Positions 54,201-64,000 of a stretch of 64,000 nt of DNA are shown in pieces. The position numbers and the translations under genes were made by a program. Origin of the DNA: Lomentospora prolificans (Eukaryota; Ascomycota; Sordariomycetes; Microascales; Microascaceae); assembly GCA_029532625.1 (NCBI GenBank), contig JARFXM010000004.1, positions 2,356,001 to 2,420,000 of the forward strand, read 5' to 3'. The notes beneath the pieces were generated by a model. It saw only the letters and a program-made list of their open reading frames with translations, was not told where the DNA came from and made no database searches. Position 1 is the first letter of the stretch. Each line of letters starts with the position of its first letter.

Positions 54201-54883
54201 TTACCCGGGCGCATGTGTTCATTTATTTTTACCTTGTTCTTCTGGTCCTCCAGGGTCGGAGTCTGGGTCCAAAGCCTTGATATTGCCCGCTTCACATGTA
54301 CAGTGGACACATACTTGCACAAACACACACACACACATAAGCAAACCTTTATTTGGGAATTCATAAACCTATCGACTTAGCCCCAACACCTCGTTACCAC
54401 TTCGTTTCATCTCTCGAAAATACTGTAATTGCTGAAACCATTCCCGCGCGTGCTAGATATTAAAAAGAGTTACATGTTAAAGAGTAACGGATTAGAAGAC
54501 GTAGACACACTTCTATCTCTTAAGAAGGGGTCGTTCAGAGATTGGCTAGGATGAGAAACGCCTGGTTATCTCCTCCACGTCAGCGAGATTATGTGAAGCC
54601 TGGCGGCGCCGGCCTGTTAGCTTATCGACGCAATTTTCGATCGCATGGTTATTACCGACGGCCATTATGAGGCAACTTGTTCTCTTCAAGTCCGCTTCAT
54701 GGGGTTAAGGTACGATCGAATGGTAACGTATGTCTGAATCGTAACACTCTAGCGCTTCAGGCAGGACAAGATCGATTCAACGTATTCCGGTGAAAGATGG
54801 CTTATTCGTCTTGCGCAATCCAGCGGATATCGCCACTGAATGAAATTTCCTCCTCATCCCCATACCGGTTGCTAACACCCAGC
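54201..54883. other. Convergent spacer, monooxygenase and CYSTM-like genes
   Basis: About 680 bases of 3' flank for two convergent genes. It contains an (AC)7 microsatellite at 54323-54336. No coding signal is visible. Confidence 0.5.
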
Positions 54884-55276
54884 TTAGAATAGCAGATCCA
54901 AGCAGCAGCAGCACGCCAAACCGGCGAGCAGACCTTCCATCAGACCGGGCTTCCTACGGCCTCTATCATCGTCGTAGACTCCTTGGGGAGGATACTGCTG
55001 GTAAGGGCCCTGGGGATAGCCTTGCGGGGGGTAGCCTTGCGGGGGATAGCCGCCTTGCTGAGGATATCCGCCTTGCGCGTAGGGGCCCTGGCCGTAAGCA
55101 CCCTGGGGCGTTCCATACGGTCCTTGTTGTTGACCGTAGCCCTGCTGGGGGTAGCCCATAGGAGGGCCGGATTGATAGTATGCGTTCGCTTGTCCGGGAT
55201 CCTGATAGCCTCCATAGGCAGCCTGAGGGGCTTGTGGGTTGGCGTAGGCGGGGGGATCGTCGTGCTTCGAGGCCAT
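54884..55276 (-). CDS. Small Tyr/Pro/Gly/Gln-rich protein with C-terminal Cys cluster (CYSTM/XYPPX type)
   Basis: A single exon of 130 residues starting at the ATG at 55276. The first 100 residues are a low-complexity repeat of GYPQQ, GYPPQ and QGPY units. The end is a short hydrophobic segment LMEGLLAGLACCCCLDLLF with four adjacent Cys, the hallmark of cysteine-rich transmembrane (CYSTM) proteins, which are often palmitoylated and sit at the plasma membrane. Fungal members are linked to stress responses. The repeat half could promote phase separation or act as a flexible tether. Low-complexity composition makes homology by repeat alone weak, so the family call rests on the Cys-rich tail and overall layout. 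The leader (55277-55510) is short, and no intron is needed. Confidence 0.8.
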   Translation of the reverse strand: MASKHDDPPAYANPQAPQAAYGGYQDPGQANAYYQSGPPMGYPQQGYGQQQGPYGTPQGAYGQGPYAQGGYPQQGGYPPQGYPPQGYPQGPYQQYPPQGVYDDDRGRRKPGLMEGLLAGLACCCCLDLLF

Positions 55277-57879
55277 CGTGGTGAAGGAAAATGTCGCTTC
55301 AATGAAGGCGGCTAAACGGTACGAGAGTAGTGGTTGGCGATTCCGGGAAAGAAAAAATCGAGAAAAGGCGATATCGAACGGGAGGGTGTATCGAGTTGAT
55401 GCGATAGGATTTAGCTGAGTGGAAGAAGCAGAGCAGTAGACCCGATGAAGGGGTTGATGAGTTGCTCGAAAATAGTGCGAAAGTTACGTATTTCGAAGGG
55501 GGAATCCTGGGCATCGGCGATCACGAAACTAGCTGCCGAGCTTGAGGCTGAGCACAGGACCGCTTTCTTGCGTAAACCACGTACACAGCTGGCTTCTTAC
55601 TGGCTGCTGGGGTGGCGTTCAGGTATTGGTGTGGATGGGCACTTGGTTGGCTTGGCTGCCGAGACAATCGCACTTGGCGCAGGCGAGGTGCCGAGCAATA
55701 TGAAGGACACCATGAACATTGAACCCTTTGGCGGCTAGAGAAAGGGAAAGCTCCCTACTAACAATATCTGCATTTCATGTTCCAGCTATCTGATGCTTGA
55801 TGTTAGAGCCATATGATAATACTTCGTAAGATGGCAAAATAGTGAGGTAGCGTTATCCTCTATTTTGCCCTAGCAGTCATCTGACACTTGATATCCATTC
55901 TGGAATTACTTCCATAAACAGATGGTGCAAGCAACATTAATCCTCGGCTTGCAAATGACTGCCGTTGTCATGTGCCTAGAAATATCGCCCGGGATCAAGA
56001 CCACAACCTTGAAGTTGGGCGCTCCATGATAGCAGAAGGAATTGTTTTCTCGTTCACTCTTGAATAAAGTCCTCGTATTACTAGATGAGACGATGACCAG
56101 CATATCCATCTTAAAACAGGGCGATGTCGAAAAGTACGTTTCATTTTCGTATTATCAGGGGGTCCGGCATCGTCTCGTTAGAAGAGTGGGATTGAGAACA
56201 CAACCATTAATAAGCGAATATGCTGCATTGAAAGTAAACCCAGATGATTAGGTTTGCTGGGTGAGTCGTTGGAACGGCAGAGGACCTTATAAGCCGACAG
56301 GCGCGTAAACTATGTGGTTACCCCAGGACCCCATCTTAGCTGAGCGCGCCTCTCCTGTAAGTTCTTCAGGCCGGGCTCTCCCTACCGGTGAAACTTCCAC
56401 TGGTCGCATCCGCGAACAGCTCAGCAAATGCAGCTGAGCTTGCAAAGAACAGGCAAGAGGGAGCGGGCGGGTGTTTCCGGGGATGCCAGGCCCGAGCATA
56501 ATGCCTGCCCTTATAAGCTTTGCTCCCTCACGTCGAAGGGAGGACACCTAGCTCTTGTTCATTCCCTAGCAACTTACAAGGCATCAACAACAACGACAGG
56601 ACCCGGGTAAGCATGAGCACGGAGTAGATTATCGTCGTCAAGCTCGAAGGGGCGCTTCCGCGCGCAATAGCGGCGACTCATTGTCACGGCTGCAGCCGGC
56701 ATTCTCTTCTTATGGCCACGTAATTTCCGGATATCGAATCCCTAATTTCGACTACGAGACTCTCCAGAAGTATGGAACGACCTCACGAATCCCAATGGGG
56801 ATGGGACAAGAGTAAAGAACGCTACTTAAAAGTCGACAGTCGACTGTATCTGTGGCATAGAGCGAGTGGGCATTGGGGACGGAAGCAGTGTAACTAGCCT
56901 AGTAGTAAGGGGTTACGAAGCGTTTGAACGAATGCGGTGGTAGTGCTCTTTGAGCATCTTCTGCTCTATGGCAAGCACTGGTCCTTAATTCTGTTACGAT
57001 GTGGCTCAACGCCAAGATTCCACACACATCGTAAACAGCAGCAGGCTATTTAGCAAGGCTTCAAAGAAACCAAGCAACGTGTTGCCGATCTACCACTAGG
57101 CTTCCCGGCCTTGTAGAAAACGCGAAGTCAAAAAGTACACCCCCCACTGGAACAGGCCAGTAGGCAAGAGGTGGGTTATACACCACATCACACCCGCGCT
57201 TATATAGATATCATCTGATAGACACAATATCTCACCAGCTCAGTGACCCACAAGCCCCAAGCATTGAACCCAAACAGCTAATCCAGCGTTACTTCCTTTA
57301 TGGATAACATGCACCGGGATCTTGACGATGCTCGGGTCTCATTGGATGTCCAAGGTGTTGGTGAATGCAAGCTCCTTTCCCGTCCAGCTGCCAAGAGGGC
57401 GTGGAGTCTGCTACATGATACCCTGCACTATCCATCGAAGATGAGAGAACTACGAGTACCGGTCTAGATCTGTGAATTGGTAATATTTTCACCTGTTGTC
57501 CACGAGCCTCCGACGTCGGATCATGCAGCGAGGTAACCCAGCGACGGCAAAACAGGTCCAATTCCAGACCCAGGCATGGCGGAATGAAGGCGCAGTTGCC
57601 AACTATTACCGCTTTCGATCTCCCACATGCCGTATTGCCATGGCCGACCAGTCAAGGAAGCTCTCGCCGTCCCTCACGACAGCCGCCGGTAACCAATGGC
57701 CAGGCCGCTATCTAGAGTGGGACTGGGGGCACCTTTCCGCTGCGAAGGTCACCAGAGGAAGACCGGAGCGCAATATGCCCCACAGGTGTTTGGTTAGATC
57801 CCGAAAGTAATACAAAGTAACCTTCTACCTTTTTTCTTACTCCGCATCTTCCTCCTCCCTCTCCTCGCTTCTCGACGTA
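55277..57879. other. Intergenic stretch of 2.6 kb
   Basis: The left end is the CYSTM-like gene promoter. A plus-strand frame at 55445-55738 and others near 57500-57810 have no family traits and I do not call them. TACTTCGTA occurs at 55820. Around 56417-56437 an 8-bp inverted repeat (AGCTCAGC/GCTGAGCT) is seen. Confidence 0.45.
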
Positions 57880-58149
57880 ATGAATGATTACCAGCAGGCA
57901 ACTTCGCTGGGCGAAAAGTTAGCGAAAGGGTTTGTGTCGGATGGCACAGGCATCTCGACTTTCCGTGCCTCCCGCCTCAGCTGGGTGACATTCATGGATC
58001 CCATTGACGGAACCTTAATCCGACTGTCCCCTCACAACTCCACCATTAGCCCCACCAATCCCGAACCAGTCAAGACGACCACACCCCATGACGAAATGGT
58101 ACATTATCAGCCAAATTACCTTTCTTGTCGCCCCTTAGGACACTGGTGA
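57880..58149 (+). CDS. Possible small ORF upstream of RIB7, unrecognised
   Basis: An 89-codon frame opens at ATG 57880, directly after a strongly pyrimidine-rich run (about 57825-57877) of the kind that precedes fungal start codons. The product (MNDYQQATSLGEKLAKGF...) matches nothing I know. It could be a small lineage-specific gene, a first exon, or an upstream frame on a long RIB7 transcript. The 180 bases between it and the RIB7 start contain no obvious promoter of their own. Frames of this length also arise by chance in this window. Confidence 0.2.
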   Translation: MNDYQQATSLGEKLAKGFVSDGTGISTFRASRLSWVTFMDPIDGTLIRLSPHNSTISPTNPEPVKTTTPHDEMVHYQPNYLSCRPLGHW

Positions 58150-58315
58150 GAGGGCTTACATTCCGAGCTATTCATTCGCCGACCAACAAGGTTATCGAGC
58201 CCCATCGCGGTGCATGATAGGCCCCGTTGCCCTACTTTCACTGGATCCTGCCCAGACTCGATTCTTTTCGTAAGACACAGAACTGCTCCTTCTCAAACCC
58301 ACCAACAACCGACGA

Positions 58316-58327
58316 ATGCACTTGTAA
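58316..58327 (+). promoter_or_regulatory. Three-codon upstream ORF just before RIB7
   Basis: ATG CAC TTG TAA ends two bases before the main ATG at 58330. Ribosomes translating it would terminate almost on top of the RIB7 start, which could lower or tune initiation. It matters only if transcription begins upstream of 58316. Confidence 0.5.
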
Positions 58328-58329
58328 CG

Positions 58330-59130
58330 ATGGCCGATGACCTTAGCTTTTCCAACAGAGACGCCCAGAAGCTCTCGCCATATCTACCACCCATTTCCAC
58401 CCCGGATACCGTGGGGAGTTCCGATAAGAGTCCGACGGCGCCCCGCCCGTTTGTAACCCTCACCTTTGCAACGTCCCTGGATTCTTCTCTCGCTCTCGCC
58501 CCTGGAACTAGGACTCGACTCTCCGGGCCTGAATCCAAAGCCATGACACATTATTTACGCAGTAAGCATGATGCTATCTGCATTGGTGTCGGCACAGCAG
58601 TCGCCGATGACCCTGCCTTGAACTGCCGTCTCCTCTCTGGGCCGCAACCGCGACCTATTGTTATCGATCCGCAAGCTCGCTGGAACCTAGAGGGCCAAAG
58701 TAAGGTACTACAAGTCGCAAGAGAGGGGAAAGGCAAAGGCCCTATCATCCTGACCGGAGTGACCACTCCACCCTCGTCCTATTCTAAGTCGATTGAGCAA
58801 GTGGGGGGCAAATTTATCACCATTAAGCTCAATGAAAATGGTCGATTCGAGTGGCTAGATATCCTCTCTACCCTCTATGAGGAGGGAATCCGGAGCATTA
58901 TGATCGAAGGTGGAGCCTCCGTCATCAACTCTCTCCTTGAGTCCGTCAACCATAGTCTTGTGGATTCCGTAATTGTGACAATAGCCCCTACGTGGCTCGG
59001 TCAAGGTGGAGTAGTTGTTTCGCCACGAAGAGTGATTGACGGAGGTGTCACAATCCCAGCGGCAAGGCTTGTTGATGTGTCATGGAACCCTTTGGGGGAG
59101 GATGTCGTCTTATGTGGCCGGCTCAGATAA
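58330..59130 (+). CDS. RIB7: Rib7, 2,5-diamino-6-ribosylamino-pyrimidinone 5'-phosphate reductase
   Basis: A single exon of 266 residues. The RibD C-terminal (dihydrofolate reductase-like) fold is seen through PFVTLTFATSLDSSLA, TRLSGPESKAMTHYLRSKHDAICIGVGTAVADDPALNCRL, RPIVIDPQARW, IRSIMIEGGASVINSLL and VDSVIVTIAPTWLG. These are the conserved NADPH and substrate segments of fungal Rib7. It reduces the ribose ring of the pyrimidine intermediate to a ribityl chain, the second step of fungal riboflavin synthesis, in the cytosol. The frame reaches back to a GTG at 58210, but the first ATG that gives a normal start is 58330. A three-codon upstream ORF precedes it. It is convergent with the permease gene, 230 bases apart. 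Confidence 0.93.
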   Translation: MADDLSFSNRDAQKLSPYLPPISTPDTVGSSDKSPTAPRPFVTLTFATSLDSSLALAPGTRTRLSGPESKAMTHYLRSKHDAICIGVGTAVADDPALNCRLLSGPQPRPIVIDPQARWNLEGQSKVLQVAREGKGKGPIILTGVTTPPSSYSKSIEQVGGKFITIKLNENGRFEWLDILSTLYEEGIRSIMIEGGASVINSLLESVNHSLVDSVIVTIAPTWLGQGGVVVSPRRVIDGGVTIPAARLVDVSWNPLGEDVVLCGRLR

Positions 59131-59360
59131 GAAACGACAAGAAACGACTTACGTCCTCGCTCTCCGCCGCTCGCCTTTTCTTCGCTAGACGGCGATAGTT
59201 TCCTCGGCGACCCCGGGACTCGATATTGAAGAGATCAGGATTCCATCGAGAAATGAGCATCATCAAGTTAATACTGAACTATTGTATGAACGACTGAGCT
59301 GGCGAGAGGTACATGCCGTGTCTGGTCCCCGAGTTGTGATGCTAACATGCTACCGAATAT

Positions 59361-61112
59361 TCATAAATGACCCCTCCACTTGATCTCGAACCACCTCAAT
59401 GGTATATAAAACAGTCCTGTGGTGAGAACGGCGACAATGAACCCGATATCTCCGGTTTTCTCTGCGATGGGGCCCGTGTATAGGCTCGTCTCCATGCCAG
59501 GAACGACAAGACTCAAGCTGATTAAGGATGCAACAACGGCCGGGATCCCCGTCGGAAGGCTCCGACCAACGTTCCAAATCGAATGGTCAAACGTCGACCA
59601 ATCCATCTTCCTGAAAATTACTAATTCCTCGACGACGACAGCGTCAAAACAACCAGCCCAGTAGCCTATTAGGGCCAAGTAATTCGTTAACGAAACTTCC
59701 CAACTCTCTGCTGTTTTCAGCGCCAAGGGGACCATCACGGCCATGGTTACCGTTACCCAGATGAACCGATGGACATTGGCAAAGATCGGCAGAATCATCT
59801 GCAAACAGAGAGAGATCGAGTACATGGAGATAGATACGTTGCCGATAATGCTTAGCGCTAACATGACAAGAATCACTTTTCCAAACCCACCAAGAGGGGC
59901 AAGGATCTCTGCTAAGACACCACCAATTCCATGTGATTCAAAGGCCCGTTGCCAAGGCGGTGCATTCGGGAGCGCCCCTCCAATCGCCGCCCCAAAGACC
60001 AAGAGAGGAACCGAAGGCGTAATGAAAGCCAACATAAGGTAAGAGAAAATGCGTTTCCTGATTCACTAGTCAGCGCGGTACCCCTTATATCCCCTGCTTA
60101 GTTCGGTCTTTCTCTCCACTCACTTGGCTGTTGTCGGCTTGTGGTAAATCGAATAGTCAGATACCGTTCCCCCGAAAGTTAAGAAGTAACCCGCCATCAA
60201 GCCTCCGTATGAGAGGATACGGGTTGCATCAGATGAAGGGCTCTCTCTCTGCTGATACAGTTCCTTGTGGGAGCAGCCGACCATGATAAACAATGCTATT
60301 AAGTTTGGTATCCACTGATAACGCTCCCACAGGTGAACAGCATTGTACCCGAGAAAAGAAGCGAAAAAGCTAAGGATGCAGACAACGACAATGCCGGTAT
60401 TGACGCTGATGTTTGCACCGGGGTTCACTACCGCAAGGGTTTGGCCTCCGAAGATTGCCGACATCAGCGAAAAACCGGTCAACGTTGCCGCATTGAATAA
60501 GATCGGTATGGTGACGAGATACAGTCTGCATACGACGATTCGACGTCAGCAACCCTCGCATGTGTTTATATAGTCAAACCAATCCTACCCAAATGAGTAA
60601 CGGGCCTGTACCATCTGCCTCATGCCCGTTTTATAGCCTCCAACACCGATGAAAGCTGGAGGAATACTTGTCAAAACGGCAAAAAAGAGGATGATGAGTG
60701 CCGATTCTTTAAGGCTCAAGCCAAACGTTATAGTTGCCATTGCTCCCGTTGGGATTCTATCGTGTGCTCAAGATTAAATTCTTGTGTCTCCGCACTCACC
60801 TGTCGAGATCGGGTGAACTCACGGCAAGATGTTAAGAAGACAGCTGAAGAATACAGTGAAGATATCACTGTACTTTGTTTGCGTCCTTAACTCAACTGGT
60901 ACCGGTTTGATACCGTTCTCTTCGATGCCTAAGTCCAAGAGCTTTTGGTACCACTTCGAGTTTTTCTCGGGGCGCATAGTATAAACGTCCCCAGATTCGA
61001 GATGGAGGAACGAAGCGATACCATGTAGCGTGTCGCCGGCTAGGGCGTAGGCATCCTGTCGCTCTATGTCCCCAGACTCCCTCCTAGCCAGGCCATCCTT
61101 GGGAGGTAACAT
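59361..61112 (-). CDS. NCS1 family purine/cytosine permease (Fcy2-like)
   Basis: Four exons on the minus strand, 61112-60823, 60756-60589, 60525-60124 and 60057-59361, encode 518 residues. Phases agree at every junction: NILP|IPTGAMATITFG, RYSFG|LYLVTIPILFN and TTAK|KRIFSYLML. The N-terminal cytosolic signature WYQKLLDLGIEENGIKPVPVE is that of fungal Fcy2-type proton symporters, as are GGYKTGMRQMVQARYSFG and ATRILSYGGLMAGYFLTFGGTVSDYSIY. Hydrophobic segments fit 12 membrane helices. Family members import cytosine, adenine, guanine or hypoxanthine, and some carry vitamin B6 or other N-heterocycles; the substrate is not evident. The frame runs on upstream past 61112 (further ATG at about 61241), so the start is uncertain by up to about 45 residues; 61112 gives a length normal for the family. 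Confidence 0.9.
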
Positions 61113-63667
61113 GGTGGGAAATACACGTTTGGAAGAGGCTAAGCCCCTCAGCGCGATTGCTAATGAGGATTGAAGACGTGCAGAGAAAGGATCCTTGGGA
61201 TGTCCAGAAAAGAGCCAACATGCTAGTTCCTTGCTCATCTGTGTGTTTACAGAGAGGAGACTACCTAAACATATATTTGTGCGGTTAATTCGCAGCCGTA
61301 TGTGCTTTTTCTCAGTCGAAGAAGCGACTCGCTCAGCAACTTCCCACTCTTCCTCAGTACACCAGCGCCTCTCACAAACGGATTCACCATTTTCCAGAAG
61401 GCTCGACAACACCCCACGCCAAGCATGCATGTCAAGACATCTACTGGTGCCATCTTTTCGAGAAGAGATCTATCGACGTAACAGTGGGGTTTACATCAAA
61501 TGAACTCGAATGTGAACCTTTTGGATCCGAAAACGGCTACGGGCTATGAGTCTCCCCTGCATCGATGCCTTGCCCACCAGTACCAGGAAAGCCCTAGTTC
61601 TCGCCGACGAATAGTAAGAAACACGAACATTCTAGGTCTCACGCTCAAGGCGAAGGTACCTTTTACGGCCGTGATCGTCCTGTCAGCTTGATTGGAACAC
61701 CATCTTGGCATCATCTCGAGCTCCCAACTGGGTTTGCCCCCACTTGGCTTGCATAGGTAAACTGGAAAAGGAAAAAAAAAAGAAAGAAAGAAAGAAGAAA
61801 GAGAAAACCGTCTAGGGTTGCCATCTAGCGGCCGATCCTGCAACCCTCCCCGAGCTTACCGTCGATATCCCTTCTTGGCTTCTGACATGCGCAACCCCTG
61901 TTTACGTGACCAAGCTTGGCTCAAAGGACCATGTCTAAAGAGATTGGAAAAAGCGATAAGCGGGGACAGAAAAGCAAACTACAGTAGCCGAGTCACGTAT
62001 GCTCTAGACCACTAGTGGATAGGGAGGAGTGCCTAGTCTGAACCGCGCTGCCTCTGTATGCACGATGCCCAGCCACAAGATAAATCGATCCAAAGGAGAG
62101 GGAAGAAACTCATTTCAGAACCGATTAGGTACGAACACCGGAATCATCGCCGGATCGATTTCGAGTCCTAGCAAGTCATTTTTCGCCATTCCGTCACCAG
62201 GCGTATTTTGAAGGTGGCAATAGAAGTGGAGGAAAATTCGCTCTGTAGGCCTCGAGGATTTACATGCCAAACACTGGACGCTGCATTACAATACCGTTCG
62301 TCAAAACTATTCCGACTCCTCACCAGTGGAGGTCGAGAAGCTCATACAATTGGTCGCATCGAACACTACCTTGCTTGCGTAGGGACGGGGATTGTGGTTT
62401 ATTCGATCCGGTCTAGAACAGCAAAGGCTTTTGTCCAATGGCGAAGGTTACTTGAACCAGGATTCGGCCGGCCCTGGATGTAGGTGCAAGAAGTCAGCAG
62501 GGTATCATTTCAACCGCCTGGAAATACGATAAAGCGACTATCTAGTGATAAAATCCCGGAGCGCAGGCGATTTCTTAGTTTGCTGTGCCCATGAGATGGT
62601 CTATTCCCCATCCTCACTGGCGAATCGGCGTATCACCACCGTCAGCATGTCTCGAGGCCACCCCCCACACCCAACTCGTCTCGTAGGTGGACTGGACTAT
62701 TAGCCATCCTGTGTCACTGTAAAGCATGCTACTCAGCGCGCAGGCCGCTGAGAGTGGACCAGATCTTGTCGGTGATACGACTTCCCTAGATGACTCTCAG
62801 TGACGGGAAGGCAGCAGATATTCTCGTGGCAACACATCGCTCGCCCTGCCCTCCATATCTCGCACATAGCCACGCCATATTTCCCAAGACTAGCCAGATG
62901 CACACGCGGGCCGTTATGCTGCATGATCGTGGTACAGGGATGGCCTGCGAGAAGAGATATGTCAAGGATAAGTTGCAGCTGTGCTGTCAGATCTCGTTGT
63001 CTCAGTGGCTGCCCAAGGAGTAGCCTCCCCCGGTTGAAGCCCGAGCTACGCCTGCGTTTCTAGAGCCAAAGACCTTGCGGTATAGGTCGAAAGGCGTTTT
63101 CCCTATGCCAGGACCTTCGTATTGCACGTCATCCGGCCATGACATACTTTGCTAATCTATCTAATCGAGCTCTAGAAACCACGCCTAGCCCCTGCACCAC
63201 TGTAGTTGTGACCTGTCAGTTCTACCCGACGGTGCGCTTTACTCCATTTAGGTCGGCGCGGTCTTGCGCTATCTCCGGCTTCTCACTAGAATTCTGCGGT
63301 GTGATTCAGTAGTTCGTTCCAAAGGGCCAATGACAAAATCAAGTACAACATCGACTCAGCCAGAGGATGTGGTCGATCAATAGATCTAGAGGCGTGCTGT
63401 AGTGATGCTAGTGGATCCCTCTGATATCTCAGGTATCTGGTGATGCGCTACGCTAAGCAGCTTCGGCTTTTCTTCTTCTTTCTTTTTCGTCATAGTTTGT
63501 GGGGGCGCCGTTCTCTCGGAGTACAAGATGGGAGGATATCATGAGGTATGAGGCCGGAGGAGATGGATATTTGACTGTGCAGTTGCGCTCAAACCCCCTT
63601 GGCTGTGTTCGATCTACTTTTCTCTCTAAGGCTACCATTATATCAGGGCTTTCTCTTATCTCATTCA
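61113..63667. other. Intergenic stretch of 2.6 kb between permease and P450
   Basis: The left part includes the permease promoter, on the minus strand. An AAAG-rich tract lies at about 61769-61805. I find no frame with family traits; a plus-strand frame at 62208-62483 is not convincing. The right end is the promoter of the P450 gene. Confidence 0.5.
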
Positions 63668-64000
63668 ATGGATCACGACGGCCTCGGCCTCTTGCACATC
63701 GCGGCTTGCTGCGTTCTTATCCCGGGCATATTGGCCTTCTTCTGGAGGGATCCTTCAAGACGCCGCTCCTGCCTACCACCGGGCCCTCCGGGAGAGCTTC
63801 TCCTCGGGCATCTCCGAGTGATACCAAAATCCGGAACCGCCATAGCTTATGCTAATTGGAGCCGAGAATATAGTTAGTTTTTGATATAACTCAGCCTGAA
63901 AGACAAGAAATGCCCGCTCAGCCCATCGCTACCCTCCCACCTGCATTGACTAACACCGCAGCTTCTCAGAGTCGGATGTCATTTATCTCAAGTCTCTCGG
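63668..64000 (+). CDS. Cytochrome P450, 5' end only (truncated by window edge)
   Basis: Exon 1 runs 63668-63872; an intron 63873-63969 (GTTAGT...CTCAG) is inferred, and exon 2 continues past the window. The N terminus has a membrane anchor (LHIAACCVLIPGILAFFW, about residues 9-26) followed by a basic segment and the Pro-rich hinge LPPGPPGELLLGHL, typical of microsomal P450s. Then comes AYANWSREY, joined across the intron to KSDVIYLKSL, which corresponds to the first beta strand seen in CYP families close to O-methylsterigmatocystin oxidoreductase. The heme-binding Cys lies outside the window, so the family (CYP number) and substrate cannot be assigned. An alternative acceptor 8 bases upstream (GCAG) would leave a different frame and drop the SDVIYL match. 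Confidence 0.82.

Noticed and set aside
1..64000. CRISPR arrays, operons or prokaryotic mobile elements
   Set aside because: No regularly spaced direct repeats were seen, and the intron-rich gene structure shows the DNA is fungal.

Overview
The window is nuclear DNA of a filamentous ascomycete (Pezizomycotina, most likely Sordariomycetes-like). Almost every gene carries short GT-AG introns (57-280 nt) with recognisable branch sites. The gene set is that of a mould: an FlbA-type RGS regulator, a DUF7053 protein, an NCS1 permease, a salicylate-hydroxylase-type monooxygenase and a cytochrome P450, next to eukaryotic housekeeping genes. There are no operons or Shine-Dalgarno sites. I placed exon boundaries by reading splice sites and checking that the spliced phases stay open, so all spliced lengths below are my own models.

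Layout from left to right. (1) 0.9-8.3 kb: a DJ-1/PfpI-like gene; mitoribosomal protein uL23m, convergent with an MT-A70/METTL4-like methyltransferase; and a Leu5-type mitochondrial CoA carrier divergent from that methyltransferase. (2) 8.9-15.1 kb: ORC4 with an N-terminal AT-hook/PHD extension, and a DUF7053 gene with a long Ser/Pro-rich tail. (3) 16.4-18.9 kb: an flbA homologue (DEP + RGS) on the minus strand. (4) 18.9-33.8 kb: a 14.8-kb stretch, upstream of flbA, in which I find no convincing gene; it holds one solo LTR, a strong hairpin and low-complexity tracts. (5) 33.8-41.5 kb, all minus strand: CDC73, ribokinase, a gene interrupted by an in-frame amber codon, and ENP1/bystin. (6) 42.0-48.5 kb: HGH1 divergent from ENP1, a small DUF427 gene, and a large OSCA/CSC1-family channel. 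(7) 52.5-55.3 kb: an FAD monooxygenase and a small Tyr/Pro/Gly/Gln-rich CYSTM-like protein. (8) 58.3-64 kb: RIB7 convergent with a purine/cytosine-type permease, and the 5' end of a cytochrome P450 that runs off the window.

Most recognised genes are core functions: DNA replication (ORC4), transcription elongation (CDC73), 40S ribosome maturation (ENP1), eEF2 folding (HGH1), mitochondrial translation and CoA import (uL23m, Leu5), riboflavin synthesis (RIB7) and G-protein signalling (FlbA). The accessory part is small: the monooxygenase, permease and P450.

The points that most deserve a second look are: the AT-hook + PHD + AAA architecture of ORC4 with a frame-preserving intron just after its Walker A motif; two diverged copies of a TG...CA element (240 and 254 bp), one with a perfect 5-bp target duplication; the TAG-interrupted gene at 38.2-39.2 kb; the long gene-free stretch upstream of flbA; and a three-codon upstream ORF two bases before the RIB7 start. 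I did not find a CRISPR array, a tRNA or rRNA gene, or a clearly new multi-gene system.
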